Positions 47,461 through 60,000 of a stretch of DNA of 64,000 nt are shown here, one piece after another. The stretch comes from Pyrocephalus nanus. Lineage: Eukaryota > Chordata > Aves > Passeriformes > Tyrannidae. The notes under the pieces were generated by a model. The model made no database searches, was not told where the DNA came from, and saw nothing but the letters and a program-made list of their open reading frames with translations. The stretch is from positions 3,164,501-3,228,500 of the forward strand of contig CM076275.1 in NCBI GenBank assembly GCA_038380795.1, in the 5' to 3' direction. The stretch's first letter is position 1. Every line of letters starts with the position of its first letter. The translations under genes were made by a program, and so were the position numbers.

Positions 47461-49080
47461 CTCTGCATTTTTACTTTAGGAAGTTAATCAGTGTAGATGT
47501 TTGGAGGAGATTCTCTATGCATTATATAACCTGTCTAGGAATCAGGAGATACCAAGGAGTTATAATTTAACCACTCACAGTGCTCAGGGGAGACAATTCC
47601 TGCCAGGATTTGTGCTGGAATACACAGAGCCTGCACAGCCCCAGCTCAGGAACAGAGGTCTAATTACACCTTTCACTTGTGTTCAAGGAGACAATTAGGA
47701 ACAGTGTCTGAAATAGCTGCCCTGGAAGAAGGGGGAAAGCTGGGAGCCAGGCAGTTATTTATTGGGAAAATGTAAAGATGTGGGTGCTGAAAAGCAGAGA
47801 AGGGAGCCTTTTGCATGCCCAGGCTGGATCCCATTGGAAAATGTCACCATTCCCTGTCTCTGGCAAGAAGGGTAACAGGCCCTGGAAGTGAAGGACTGGA
47901 GAGGGTTAAATTTGGGGCTATCCAGCTCTGCAAACTGCAGTGCATGACCATGACTCTAATCAGGACAGGGCCTTAAACGTCCAAGACGAGTATTTGTGGA
48001 TGACCAAAAGTTGGCTTTGCCCCTGGGATTGCTCCAGACAGTCCCACAATGTCCCTTGGCTGAGGCAGCTCCCAGGAATCCCTGCAGGGCAGGAGGCACA
48101 TGGACAAACAGCCAGAGTGGGAAAGGGCCTGCTGTGGTTTCCACACTTGCTGGTGGAGCAAATATTCACTTTCTAAAGCTTCCTAGTCCAAGTTTGGTCA
48201 AACAAATGGCTGTATCTATTTTCTCTTCCTCTGGCTTCCCAACAGGATGCCTTTTTTAGTGGGAAGCAGAGATGTGCATTTCTAAACTGCTAAGCCCTGG
48301 AATGAGGTCTGTGTGATGACCTTTCTCCAACTGGATCATTCTTTTGTGGTATTTTCTGCAGATTGCAGCAGGTAGCAAATAGTTTTAGTTAAAGCTTTCA
48401 AATACTGTAATTTGATGTTCCAGATGGTACTGTATGTGATGTTATTTTGACTTTACTGTTACATTATTTTATGGTCTTTTTGAAAACTCAGCACATCATG
48501 TGACCAAAAAACCTGATTACATTATTCAAATATTTTCTTATTAGGCTATAATATAGGTAAAATCTGGAATGAAAAGAATTACTGGAGATGTCATTTTTTT
48601 TTTCCCCTGAGAACTATGATTTTCTAATAAACATATTATTCCTCGCTGAAAAAGACATCTATTTATTAAAAAGAGCCATTGTTTGCTTTTCAAGGTAATG
48701 TTTTGGACTTCTGTTTGCTCCTTAAGACTGAATGAATAATGTGTATTTGCAGTCAGTGTGTATAAAGCTGCATTATCTTTCATTACTCTTGCAGCCCTTC
48801 TGGGGTGTTAGGTTGTGAAATGTATTGTAATTAAAAAACGAGGAGGTAGCTTTAAAAAAAAAAAACTTCTCCGTGGCTGTGCCTGGGAAAAGAAACATTA
48901 TTTCCTCTGTGACAAAAGAATAATAACCCTGGCAGATGGGTTGCTGCAGAGCTGGAAGAAAAGCTCTGTTAGAGGGGGACTGACAAAGCCATCTGTGCCG
49001 AGCAGGAAGCCCTGTCGGTGCAGGTAATAAAAAGACACTCTCTCAGTTCAACTGGGTTCCAAATAACCCCTCCTTTAAGC

Positions 49081-49560
49081 TTGTTTTCTGCCTTGGTAGG
49101 TAAATATCAGGGTGCTAAGATATTAATGGCTCGTTGAAGTGACCTTGTTGCTGTTGCCTCAGCAGGGAGTGTTTGGGAAGTGGGTTCCTTGCCCGGTTCT
49201 CTCGCTGGGTTGTTGCCAGCACCTGAGTTGGCATCAGCCCAGAGCAGGTCTGGGGATGTTCTGCTGTGACAGATGCATCCCAGCCATGCAGGAGGAGGTG
49301 AAATGAAACCTTCCTGTGTTTACAGGGTAAAAGGTGAGTCTTTGAGGAGGATTATCTGGAGCAAACTTCTCGATAGAACCTCAAGGGAATCGTTTGAGTT
49401 CGACTTTTGTTTTGTTGGCTATTCGAATTTACCCAACCTCTTCCCCTCTTCAAATAGATTAATGGATTTCCCACTAATCATTCCTTCTGTTTTCTTTCCT
49501 TTCCAGTGGTTTTCAGCTACTTTTGCAAGGGATGATGGGGTAAAGATTTAAATATTATTG
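49081..49560. promoter_or_regulatory. Candidate regulatory segment with retained CpG in AT-rich DNA
   Basis: Between 49365 and 49430 there are CpG-containing words in AT-rich context (CTCGATAG, ATCGTTTGAG, TTCGAC, ATTCGAATT), followed by TTAATGGATT and CTAATCATT homeodomain-type cores. CpG is rapidly lost from neutral methylated DNA, so retention here suggests constraint or recent origin. A good splice-donor-like AAGGTGAGT occurs at 49331-49339, but no convincing exon precedes it. Confidence 0.22.
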
Positions 49561-52500
49561 TCTCCTCTGGCCTGTTATACAAACAAGACAGATTGCTGTC
49601 AATAAGAGCCAGATTGGATCCCCACTATTTGCTCTCTTTATTTTTACATTCTTTTCTTGCTAAAAAAAAAAAAAGTCCATTTAAAAGAGGTGAAGCAGAA
49701 AAGCTTCTTTCAAAAATAATTACTCAGAGGCTTTCCAGTCATATGAAAAGGAACCAAATCTAAAACCCTAAATCTCCAAAAAGGAAACACAAACCCAACA
49801 GTAACATAAAAATGCAAACCAGAACATTCAGATCCAAATCCCATGGTTTCTTCTTCGAGATGGATGACATCAAATTCCAGACCTAATCAGGATTCTGCTC
49901 TTTCAGGACTGGCCAAGTCAGACCCAAACAAACTGGAGCTTGCTCTGTGATTTGGTCTGAGCTGCAGCTCCAGAATTACATTGAAAGGCAAGATATCAGA
50001 GGGGCCATTGATGTTGGGATCAATGCTGATTTGATTTGAATCAGTTTGAGAGGAGTGACAGTCTTACAGTAAAACAGCAGGGATTGTTTGCCTGTTTTTG
50101 CAGGGCCTGAAATACTCTAAGAGCTTGCAGACATTTTCAGTGTGAAACTTGACTTGTGGTATTCCACTCTCAGACCTGCTGGAGATGCAAAGCTGGGCGT
50201 CCTCCTGAGCTTGCACCCTTCAAGGATGCTCTTCGGAGAGCTGGCTTCAAGCATGTGGACTGGGGCATTTCTTTTGTCTGAGGGTGTGTATTTAAAGGGA
50301 AAACAACTGTAGGTGTTTGATTCCTTCTTGGGAGATTTCTGGTACCTAACAAATCCCTTCTAGGGGAGCAATGATTCCTGAAAACAATAATAATGTCTTG
50401 TGTGTAAAAGGGCTGGTACTTGATTAATTGTGCCTTTTTTTCTGGGTTTGTAAGAAGGAGCTGGAAAGGGAGAGAAGAGCAATATTTCACAACTCAATGC
50501 TTATATATATTGCTGAGAAAGGGCTCACCAATAATATGAGACTCACAAAGCTGGGTTCAAACTTTTTGCCTGCACAAAGGCAACAAACGCCTCAAGTGCA
50601 AGAGCAGGTTTAGTTCTTTGCTTTCCTAATCTGTTTTCTGACTCCAAACTCGTGTTTCTTTGCTTTGCCTTATTGACCTCAAAATTAGCAGCAGTAAACA
50701 GACCAATATAAATCACCTTGCCAAGATTAAGCTCCTTCACAGTCCCTCTCATAAAACATCTCTGGGGAGTCATTACATGATCCTCTGTAGTCAAGTAAGC
50801 ACCAAACAGCCTTGGTGCCATGGATGAACAGAAACCACAGAGTTATTTAATGGTACTAAGCAAGGTTAATTAACAAAGTGAGGTGATTAATTCAGTCAGA
50901 CATCTCAAGTAAACGTGAGAGTTCGAGTTTAATCTCTGGATGTTCCTCCTCTGCTGAAGCTATTGTGTTTTCATTGTAACAGGGAAGAGAACATGGAGTA
51001 GTTGTTTCTGTCGAGAGTGTTTGACTCAGCCAAAGGCATCACAGTTACAGGCTGTTAAGGAGTTTAAGATGTGCTGTCCATGCTGTAGAATTCAGAACTA
51101 CTCTTGTTCCAGAGCTCAGATTTACAAAGGGTATGAAAAAGAAGTCAGAGAAAATTAGCTCTTCAGCCCTCTGTTTCCATTAGTCTTATTGCATCACTGC
51201 AGCGAGGAATGTAAAAATTCAGATCAGTGCAGTGGAGAACGTTGGACAAAACTCACTGTTAACAGTTGCCTCTAACTGAGGATTTATTACTCACTACTGG
51301 AGCCTTAAGACTAAACTGAACTCTTTAAATACAGATGTCTTTATATTTTAGCTCAGTCACAATTAATTCTTTTACTCTCCTTGAAGGGCAGCTTAGTAAC
51401 AATTAAGTATCTTCCACTCCTGGAAGATAAAACAACTTATGAAATGCTGTGTCAGGGAGTCACAAACACGAGGTTGTTGGGGGAATGAAAAGCAGTCTTT
51501 ATGTTCAGGGTTAATAGTCCCTCTTTGCCTGTTTAAAAGACCTTCTGTAGTAAAACTCATTAAACAGGTGATAACAGCTTTTCAAACCAGACTGAATTAA
51601 ATGTTAAAATTTCAAACTGTGTTGAGCTTCTGTTTTCTGACAGAAGAAAACTAAGTGGAAGATGAACAGAATCATTTGGAAACTTCTTATACGTGTGAAA
51701 GGGCTAGGATGGGAAAATTGCTTTCCCCTGTTAGTAACCAGTCTGTGGTTCAGCTCCTCAGAAAGGAGCTGTTTCATCCCCACTAGAGACAGTGGGCAGA
51801 AATATCTCAGCCTTGGAAGAGCTACTCTTGAGGGAAGGTTTTTAATTGTCTTTGGCTGAACAGTCCTCACCGTTTTTTGGACCAGGGAAATTATTTTCTG
51901 AGTGCCTTCACCTTTGCTGACAGAGAATATAACACCTTCCTGTTGTCGCCCCAAGCCCTCTGCATTATTGCAATGGGAACCAAATTTATAACGTTGTGAG
52001 CATCATAAAGTTGGGCAGGCTGCACCCCAGCCAGCTGCCATCATTCTTTCAGAAATAACACAATTTTAAATAAATGCAATCCTTTAGTTATCACCACAAA
52101 ACAATGCCTGGGAATGCTGGTGGCTGCAGCTGCCAGGAAGAGTGATGGGGGCCCATTGAAAAACCTGCTCGCTTTCTTAAAATGCAAATACCTGCAGCCC
52201 AGACCTGCAAACAGCTAATGAGCAATTGCCCTTGGAAACAGGGAAGGCAGAAGACATTCCATCCTGTTCCTTTATATATTCACAAGCATGACTTCTGGGT
52301 AATGCACCAGAGCCATAACTCACTATATGATTCATTAGATGTTAAAAAAAAAAAAAAAATGTTTGATGTTGTCATAAAGAAGATGACAAATGTGCAAACT
52401 AGATGTGCAGCTGGGATGAATCTGCAGACTTGATGAGCAAAGACTTTTGTGCTATTTGGAAAGTTCAGAAAATGCTTTCAAAATTCCCCAACCACAACAC

Positions 52501-54686
52501 TCCAGCCCAGGGATGGCCCAGTTTAGCAAAAGCTTTCATATATTTTTTGTCACGGCAAATGTATCTGTTTAATTCTCAAGTAAATGTTCCATAGGAAATT
52601 GTCAGATCTTGTGAGTAAAGGCCAAAATAAAAGCAAAACTTCTGAATAATCATACTATACATCTTAGCTATTCTACCTAAAATGTTTTGCTTGACCAAGC
52701 AGGAAGAGTTTTTCTCACAAGCTTCCAAGATGCAGAAAAAACTTCAATGTATTATTAAACTACATTAAAAAAGAGAATAATATTAAATATTAAAAGATAC
52801 ATCCAAATTGATCCAAAGTCCTACAAATTTGGGTCACATCTTAGTTCTGTTCCTGGTCACATTAGTTCATTGCAAATCAAATGCTCCAGGTCGATATTTT
52901 TTACCATTTGCTACATTTTTATGAGAGATTTGGACTGAGATCAAATGATGATCAAAACAATGCTGTTATAATGATGGCCATCACCCTTCAGCTGCCCATC
53001 TAGTCTGTGCCCTACTTTTGGGAAGTATAGCAAATAATTGCAAGCTCACTTTTTAATTTCAGCTAACAAGAGTTGAAGTTAAATTTCTGTACTGTCTAGA
53101 AATGGAGACAAAATAGTTGTGAAACAAAGAAAATGGTCAAAGGAGGGAAGAGTTCTAAACCAGTACATCTCTTTCCTCTTAAATGCACATCATCACAGAG
53201 AGATCCTTTTTTCCAGGCAACGTTTCTGCAGAGCTAAAAGGCTTGTGGACTCAACTGAGGTCCACATCATGCCATGAGATTAAAGGAGATGGGCTATAAA
53301 GATAAAATACAGGAATGACTTATGCGCTCCCTGAAAGCATTTTGTTTCATATCATTGTGAAAAGTCTTTTGATTATGGAGAAAGGATCTAATTTCACAAG
53401 CCTTTCATGTAAATAATTCAGCTCCGAGAAACCATGCCAGGCCACTTTCCTTTTGATGCCTTGCAGCGTGGGAGCAACAGCAAGCCCAACAAAGCAAAAC
53501 TTCTCGTGCTTTTGAAGGATGCTGACGACTCTCCAGGAATATTTATAACCTGCCAAACAGCCTGAGCCTGTTAACTCTGGGGGCAATGCTGAAGTTTTTA
53601 TTTTCCTAATCAAGATTTGCACGTTTCTGAGGAATGAGCTCTGTCTCTCTCACTGCTGAGACTTTGAATTTCCTTCCTTTGCTCCAAAGTGGGCAGGAAA
53701 AGGCTCCAGGTTTTCCAGCAGGTGACAGGTCAATGGTCCCCCTGACCCTGAGGGTGTGACTCCTGTTTCAAAGCACCTTTGCTTTCCCATGGATAGGAAT
53801 ATTCTGCCTCCTCCACCAACTGCCAGAGGCACAGGGAGAGTGGATCAGTAAATTCACTGATTCTCATGGCTGTGCACAGAGCTGATCAGCAGTTCTGTGA
53901 ATAAAGATGCCAAGGATTTAGTCCTCAGTCTCCTACAGGAAAGGCACAAGCCCTATGGGAATTTTTTGGCTGCATTTTTACATTTGTCCAGAGCTGAAAT
54001 GTTCAGGGTTTGATCAGCAGGTGAATGCTTTGACACTGCTTTTTTCATGACAGATCTCACAGGTCACTCTCCTGCTCACTGTGAAATAAAACCTTCAGAT
54101 CTTGAAAGCTGCCACGGAGCAGGATGTGCATCCTCCCAGCAGCTTGGCCTGCCCTTGACATGATTATTTCCATGCTGCACTCAGGTGAAACAAAGCTGAG
54201 AGATGAAAGGATGCACCTTCCCACTACATTCCAGTTCAGGTTGTTGTCCTCACTTATCCTCACCTTTATCCCCTTTCACCCTTTGGTTGTCATGTAATAT
54301 AGAATTATATCATGTCCTATTGTACCATATCATTTCCATATGTGGTTTCTAGAGTGGACCAGAGGCTTTGGGTGATGTGTAGGGTGGGTATCTGTGTAGC
54401 TGCAAACTCTCTCCTTGAGCTCAAAGAGAAGAAATAGAACAGTTCTATGATGTGAGACCGGTCATGGCTGGGAGAGAAGTCCAAAATCTGCTGCTGGCAT
54501 GTCCAGCTGGTCTGAAGTGTTGGACTCAGGAAAGGTGAGTCAGACAGGCTTTGAAATCCAAGCCAGGGGCTCAGGTCACAGCTACAGATGCTGCTGGAAA
54601 TTTGGTGACAAGATTATCTTATTGAATATTCCTGTTTGTGCCACTTGTTTGCTCAGGAAGGATCTTTGTTCTGTTCTCACAACTGA
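49561..54686. other. Non-coding single-copy DNA
   Basis: No gene or transposon is recognised. A13 lies near 49663-49675 and A16 at 52344-52359. Frames are at most 116 codons (51604-51954 minus) and have no recognisable domain. Confidence 0.6.
52344..52359. repeat. Poly(A) tract, 16 nt
   Basis: Sixteen consecutive A in unique sequence, with no associated retroposon body. Confidence 0.9.
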
Positions 54687-54792
54687 TTTTTTTTTTGTTT
54701 GGTTGGTTGGTTTTTTTTGTTTTGGTTTTTTGTTTTTGTGGGTTTTTTTGTTTGTTTGTTTTTGGTTTTGTTTTTGTTTTTTTGTTTTTTTT
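54687..54792. repeat. T/G-rich low-complexity tract, about 106 bp
   Basis: T runs are interrupted by single G or short G groups (TTTG, GGTTGGTTGG and TTTTTG units) with no A or C in the run. The complement is an A/C-rich tract. It generates an artificial Phe/Gly/Trp-rich frame on the plus strand (54499-54846). The strand composition is like 20515-20592. Confidence 0.95.
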
Positions 54793-56464
54793 CCCCAGTG
54801 GAATCCTAATACAGGGATCTTTGGATTTGAAATTCTCAGAATTTGAAATTTTTTTTTCCTCCCTGGGGCTGTGTAGTTTTGATTTCTGTAAGTTTAACTT
54901 TAGTGAACCCAGTACTTAAAATTCCAGTGACTGTGTTAGCTCTCTTTGTTATATGTATATGAGGGAGAAACTCGGTACAATTTCATGCATAAAGAGACAC
55001 AAGTACCAAATTTAAGAGGCTTTTTATTGATCCAAACATTGAGATGTACCTGCCTTAGAGAAATTATCTTCAGGCACGTTAACTCTGAGATGGCTGTGTG
55101 CTCAGAAGTGTAACAGATTATCACAACATAATATGGCCATTACATAGAACTGTTTTAATGATCAAATGTGACTGCCTTGTAATAACATGATATTCTCCAC
55201 ACAGCTAACAAAAATACTTTTGAGCTGGTGTGTGACTTATGCACACAATTTGCCTCACACACTGCAATGAATCTGGGCTGTGTTTTATAGGGCTTGGCAC
55301 AGAAAAGCTATTAAAGGAGCAAGTAGAGAGCCCACAGGGGGAAGGATCTCTCTGCTCTGAGGAGAAAGGAAAAGAGCCTTGCTGGGGTTTATGCAGCACC
55401 TGCAGGTCTCTGTGGTGCTGATCCTTGCTGACTCGGGACAGTTGTGTTCAGTTATTCTCTCCAGGGCTCATCCCAGCTCTGTGTAACTGGACAGCAGCAT
55501 TTGCTGAAGGGAAAGGCAGGAGAAAACCACCTGAGAGCCCGGAGTGAGAGCCCAGCCCAGGAGCAGCTCTGGAGCAGCACTGAACAGCTCCCCTGTGCTC
55601 CTGGTTTCTCACAGGTCCCTCTTGCCCTCTGGGTACTTCTGGATTTCTGACACGGTCAGGAAGCAATATCCCAGCTCAGGAACAGCCTGGCTGCTGGAAC
55701 AATCCTCCTGGGAGCACTCATGCAGGAGCTCTGATTGATTATAACACTGATATAAAAGCAATGAATTTGGAGGGGGAACTGCCTCAAGCCACTTATTTGA
55801 CCATGAGGAGAGTTGGTTAGAACATGTGCCTGAGGTGAACAAGAGGCTGTAATGATAATAATCCCCAGACCCTACTGAAGTAAGTAAATAATAACCCATG
55901 AGATGAGCTAAAAGGTTCAGACAGTTTTCTGAAATCTGAAAGACAAAAACTTTTCAGCAACGTAATTTTTACTTTTACAAACTTTTTGGGTTTGGTGTGG
56001 GTTTTTTTGACAGGGGTTTCTAGATAATGCCCAAGCTGGTCTTTGCTTTGCTAATGACAGACTGAACAATGAGAAGAGCAGGTTTTAAAAGCCAGAGTGC
56101 TTGTTATGTGGTATCTCGTGCTCTGGGCCCAAAGGAAAGGTCCTGCTCTCTCTGCTGTAGTGATGTCTTGGTTGAAATGGTGCCAGTTATGAGGAGTTTC
56201 AGAACTTGTGGGGTAGAAGTTTGAACAGCAGCAAGAATATCATTAGATACTGTTAGATTATGCAGTTCAGTAAACATCCTCTTTAGTCCTCTAGTTCTTG
56301 GATCATCTGCACATATGCCAATAGGACAGAGAATTTTATAAAAACATTGTAGGGCACAAATACTTGGGGAGGGCAGATGAGAGGACTCTTTGCAAACTGT
56401 CCTATTCATGTTGTTCCTTGTATCCCAATAATGGTGAGATCAAGTTTTCCTTTTTCCTCTTTAG
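54793..56464. other. Non-coding single-copy DNA
   Basis: No repeat family is recognised. Overlapping frames on both strands at 55239-55899 reflect moderately GC-rich sequence. A 102-codon minus-strand frame at 56104-56409 has a balanced composition but matches no family that I know. The end of the stretch forms a pyrimidine-rich, splice-acceptor-like sequence. Confidence 0.55.
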
Positions 56465-57095
56465 AGAAATGAAATTTATTTCTGTGGATCCTGACAATGA
56501 AATCTACATTACAATGCATGGCCTTCCTAACCTTCTGCCTGCAGTGCTCCGACTTTCCTTGTTCATAATAATGATTAATAAATCTCCTGAGCATGTGGTA
56601 TTTTTGGATGGTAAAAGATTTTTAGAAGGGAAAAATCTTAAATTAAAATCTGAAGTTAAGCAGCATATAAGGACAATTAAACACACAGGTCTCACTTCCC
56701 TACCTCCTCCTGTTTGTTGTGTTGCTGCAGGTTGTGTTGCTTGTGATCAAAAGATGAATCCAAAGTTCAGACAGACACAAATAGGTCACCCTCTCCTGCC
56801 TGGCAGTATCAGGATTGTGCAGCTGTAGTCGAGGTTTGCAAGATCTTTAACAAAAGTTCATTTCTCATTCAGAACACAGACAGATTTGTGTTGCTGAATC
56901 CTTTTCACATCCACTCACCACACAGAAAAGCAAGTGCTAAATTGAGTTCAGCCCTTAGCAACAGTTCTTCTGATAACCTTGGATTGCAGGCTGCATGGAC
57001 AGAGGACACTTTAAGTCTTTAGCAGGAATACTTATTAAATAAGCCCTTGCTTTTTATAATAAAAGCCCAATTTTAATAAAACACTCTCAGGCATT
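56465..57095 (+). other. Speculative 3'-terminal exon-like arrangement
   Basis: A strong pyrimidine tract ending TTTCCTCTTTAG (to 56464) is followed by an open frame continuing to a stop at 56826-56828 (about 121 codons after the acceptor), then by two AATAAA signals at 57058-57063 and 57075-57080. The predicted product has mixed charged and hydrophobic residues in its first 75 positions but matches no family that I recognise. Each element occurs often by chance in AT-rich DNA. It may be a lineage-specific or long non-coding transcript end, or nothing at all. Confidence 0.13.
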
Positions 57096-60000
57096 CTGTT
57101 TCAAGCAACTGCATTTATACAGCCAGGTGCTCCTCTTGCTTTTATCTCACCACTTCCAGCACGATCTCAATTTATGGTTTGAAATTTTTTGACTTTTGCT
57201 CATCTCTCCTTATAATTGGGCTTTTCTGTTTAACTCCCTCTTTGCCACCACGTAATCACCAAAATGCTGTTGCCACCGCTGTTCAGGTGCTGCCATTTCA
57301 ATTGTTTCATTACAATGCTCCTGGGACTTTATATCCTGTTCTTTATCACTCTAATCCAGGTTTGGTTCTGAGGAGAAGCAGCAGCAGGGAACCACAGGAT
57401 GGAGGGGAGAGTTCACACTTTCTCCCTCTGTTTTCTGGCTCTGAAATGTAGGGAGCTGTTGGGGGCACACAGATAAATGTTTGTATTTTCCCTTCCCTCT
57501 CCTCAGCACTTGCACCACGCAGCAAAAATCAGACTGTTGGGTTTTTTTTATTTGTTCCACCTTTCTAACAAATCCAGTGCAGCATTTTTGGATGTCTGCT
57601 GGGAGAATCCTGGAGTGACCTTACATTCTTTGCTTTTGTGCAAGAACATGTGCCCTGCTTGCCTTCTATGAATTTCTCTTTGTCTACCCAAGGTGATGAA
57701 GCAGCTCCACAGCAGGAGATTAATGGGCATTGGGTGTCCTCTCTGGGGCCACACTGCCTTACCCACAGGGTTGGCCTGCAAAAGAATCCAAGAGAAAAAC
57801 AGATAAATGCCCTTTCAACAGATTATCAGCTACTCTTACTGGATAGAATAACACAATATAAGTAAAATAATATATCACACAAGACTTCCATGCGATAAAA
57901 GAAAAGATGAAAAATCCCATTAAAGTTGAGTGTACATGGAATATTTTTATCTGCATATAGTTTCATGGCATCATAGCTGCACATTTTTATCATTATGCTT
58001 AACAAAACTCTTCCATGTCCAATTACCAAAGCAACTTTACTCTTACTCCTTTTAATTTTACCCTATGAATTTGGCCTATCACTAAGTTTTTTATCACTTT
58101 CCTTCCCTCTGGATGCAAATTCCTTTCTAACAAAACACATTCTTGCAAGCAAGGGAGCTTTCCTGTGATCCTGTCCCTCGATATGCTGTGAGCCATTCTT
58201 TAGGAAAGCTCTGCCTTAGAAAATCACTTATGTCAGTTCTAAGTGAAGCTGGTGTTTCTTATCTAAATTACCTCCAAGTTCCACCTGGGGCTTGGATGCT
58301 TGAAGCAGAGAAGTGGATCTTTAGCAGATGTAAATCAACATATCGCTATTGATTTTAATTATGTGTGGTGTCTTCTTATGCTGGCTGGTGATCCAGGCAG
58401 GAATAACAGTGCCACAGATGCCTGGTGCATTTTAAGAAAGGAGGCACAATTTTCTCTCTCTGGAAGCTTCCAGCTGTGCTGCTTTCCCCTTTGCCTTCAG
58501 CAGCAACAAGGGTGAAGAGGATCTGCTGAAGATCATCCTTTAACAGAAGAAGTGTTCTCGTGGTTCAGAAGAGTTTCTTCCTGAATCAAGCTTTGCCTGG
58601 TTCAAGATTCAGTTGTAAGGTACCAAATCTGCATTCACACAGTGCTGGGTCTGAGCCTTTCAGATGAAGTAAAAGCCTCTCCTCTAATCAGTGTTTCTGG
58701 GATTTAACTTGGTCCTTTCTCTTTAAGCCTTGATAAGAACATGATGACTTGGTGAAGAACTGCTTAATAGTTCTTCCTTAATGTTAAAGAACCACTGTGG
58801 GTTTGGGCATGATGGAATAAAAGCTTGGTTCTAAATCCCTCCTCTGGCAGAAGACAAGTATGCCAGTACATTTTATGTGATTTATGTGCTAATTAGACAC
58901 TTCTTCTCATTAGCTACTCTGGAACTGTGTTCTCCAGAAAGGAGTCAAGAGTTCCCTCTATTTCTGTGCAAAATACAGCTGATTCAGTTGGTAAATTTGA
59001 TGTCACACATAGAAAGTGACACTCAAAAGCACACAAAGTACGGGCAAGTAAGTTATAAACTAGTGACTAACAAAAAATGTGTGTGATCTGAGAATCCCCA
59101 AAAAAGGGGAAAATACAACAAAATAATATTAAGTAAGGCCACCACAACATGCTAGAGGAAGGACATTCAATACAGCAATATAAGCCCTTAAGTCAGGTCC
59201 TAAAGCAGTTTGTGCACCCTGGGTTACAGCAGTGACTGAAAGGTGATGAGAACAGGGAGATGAGGGAGTGCTCAGACTGGCACCTCTCTGTGAGGGAGGG
59301 AAAGTTGTGTTCCTGTTCTCTCCAGTCAGTGCCAGCCCTGGAATTCGTGTACCCCAAATACTGGGATCAAACTCTGAACCTGATTGTTAGAGACCAGAGA
59401 CTGAACAATGAGTTAAATTCTGGATTCCAGCCTGATTATGTGCAAACTCAATGTGGCACAGTCTTAATTTGAAATGTATGATTAAAGGTCATAGCAGCAC
59501 TTCCTAGTTTCAGGAATTGATTTTTTTTTCCCCCACCCTAACTCAGCTACTCAGATACACTGGAAGGAAACTTTTTTCTAGGAGAATAATCACGTGGTTT
59601 TTAAAACTGCTTTTCATATTCACGTTTGGTGAGCAATATTGACTAAAAAAGAGTAGAGACAGTGACTTCAGAGAGGCTGTTTTCATGAGTCTGATTGCAC
59701 CCTGTAAATATGAATTCTAGACTGGCTATTTTTGTAAGGGCACAGTCCTGCCCATAATGATGCTCAGCACTTGCTCTGACCCATGTTTATTAAATTTATC
59801 ACAGGTAGCTGCATCCCAGCAACTACTGCTGGGGCTGAAGGCAGGAGCTGGTGAATTCTGTGCGGCACAGCTGAATTTTTGAAGTTAGGCACTGTGTTCA
59901 GGCAGGTTTTGATTTCCCAGGACAGCTTTGCCATTCAAGGAGTCAGCGTGGGGACTGATGGAGGTCCCTGCTGAGCTCTGGGTGAATACACAGTTGTGAT

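Larger units (their letters stand above)
44313..49080. other. Non-coding single-copy DNA
   Basis: No gene is supported. Low-complexity content includes (TG)7 at 44886-44899, G10A7 at 45089-45105, T15 at 45267-45281, A20 at 45622-45641 and a T/G run at 47437-47460. The 167-codon frame at 45925-46428 plus and the 142-codon frame at 45036-45464 minus match nothing I recognise. A TCF-type ATCAAAGG lies at 46729-46736. Confidence 0.58.

Noticed and set aside
49273..49339. Possible 61-bp exon ending at an AAG|GTGAGT donor
   Set aside because: The upstream acceptor is weak and the encoded peptide is unrecognisable. Similar good donors at 33990 and 54534 also lack exons, so the site is probably chance.
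56104..56409. 102-codon minus-strand frame with protein-like composition
   Set aside because: I could not match it to any family. Flanking frames are closed and it overlaps the start of an opposite-strand frame. It was left as a remark only.
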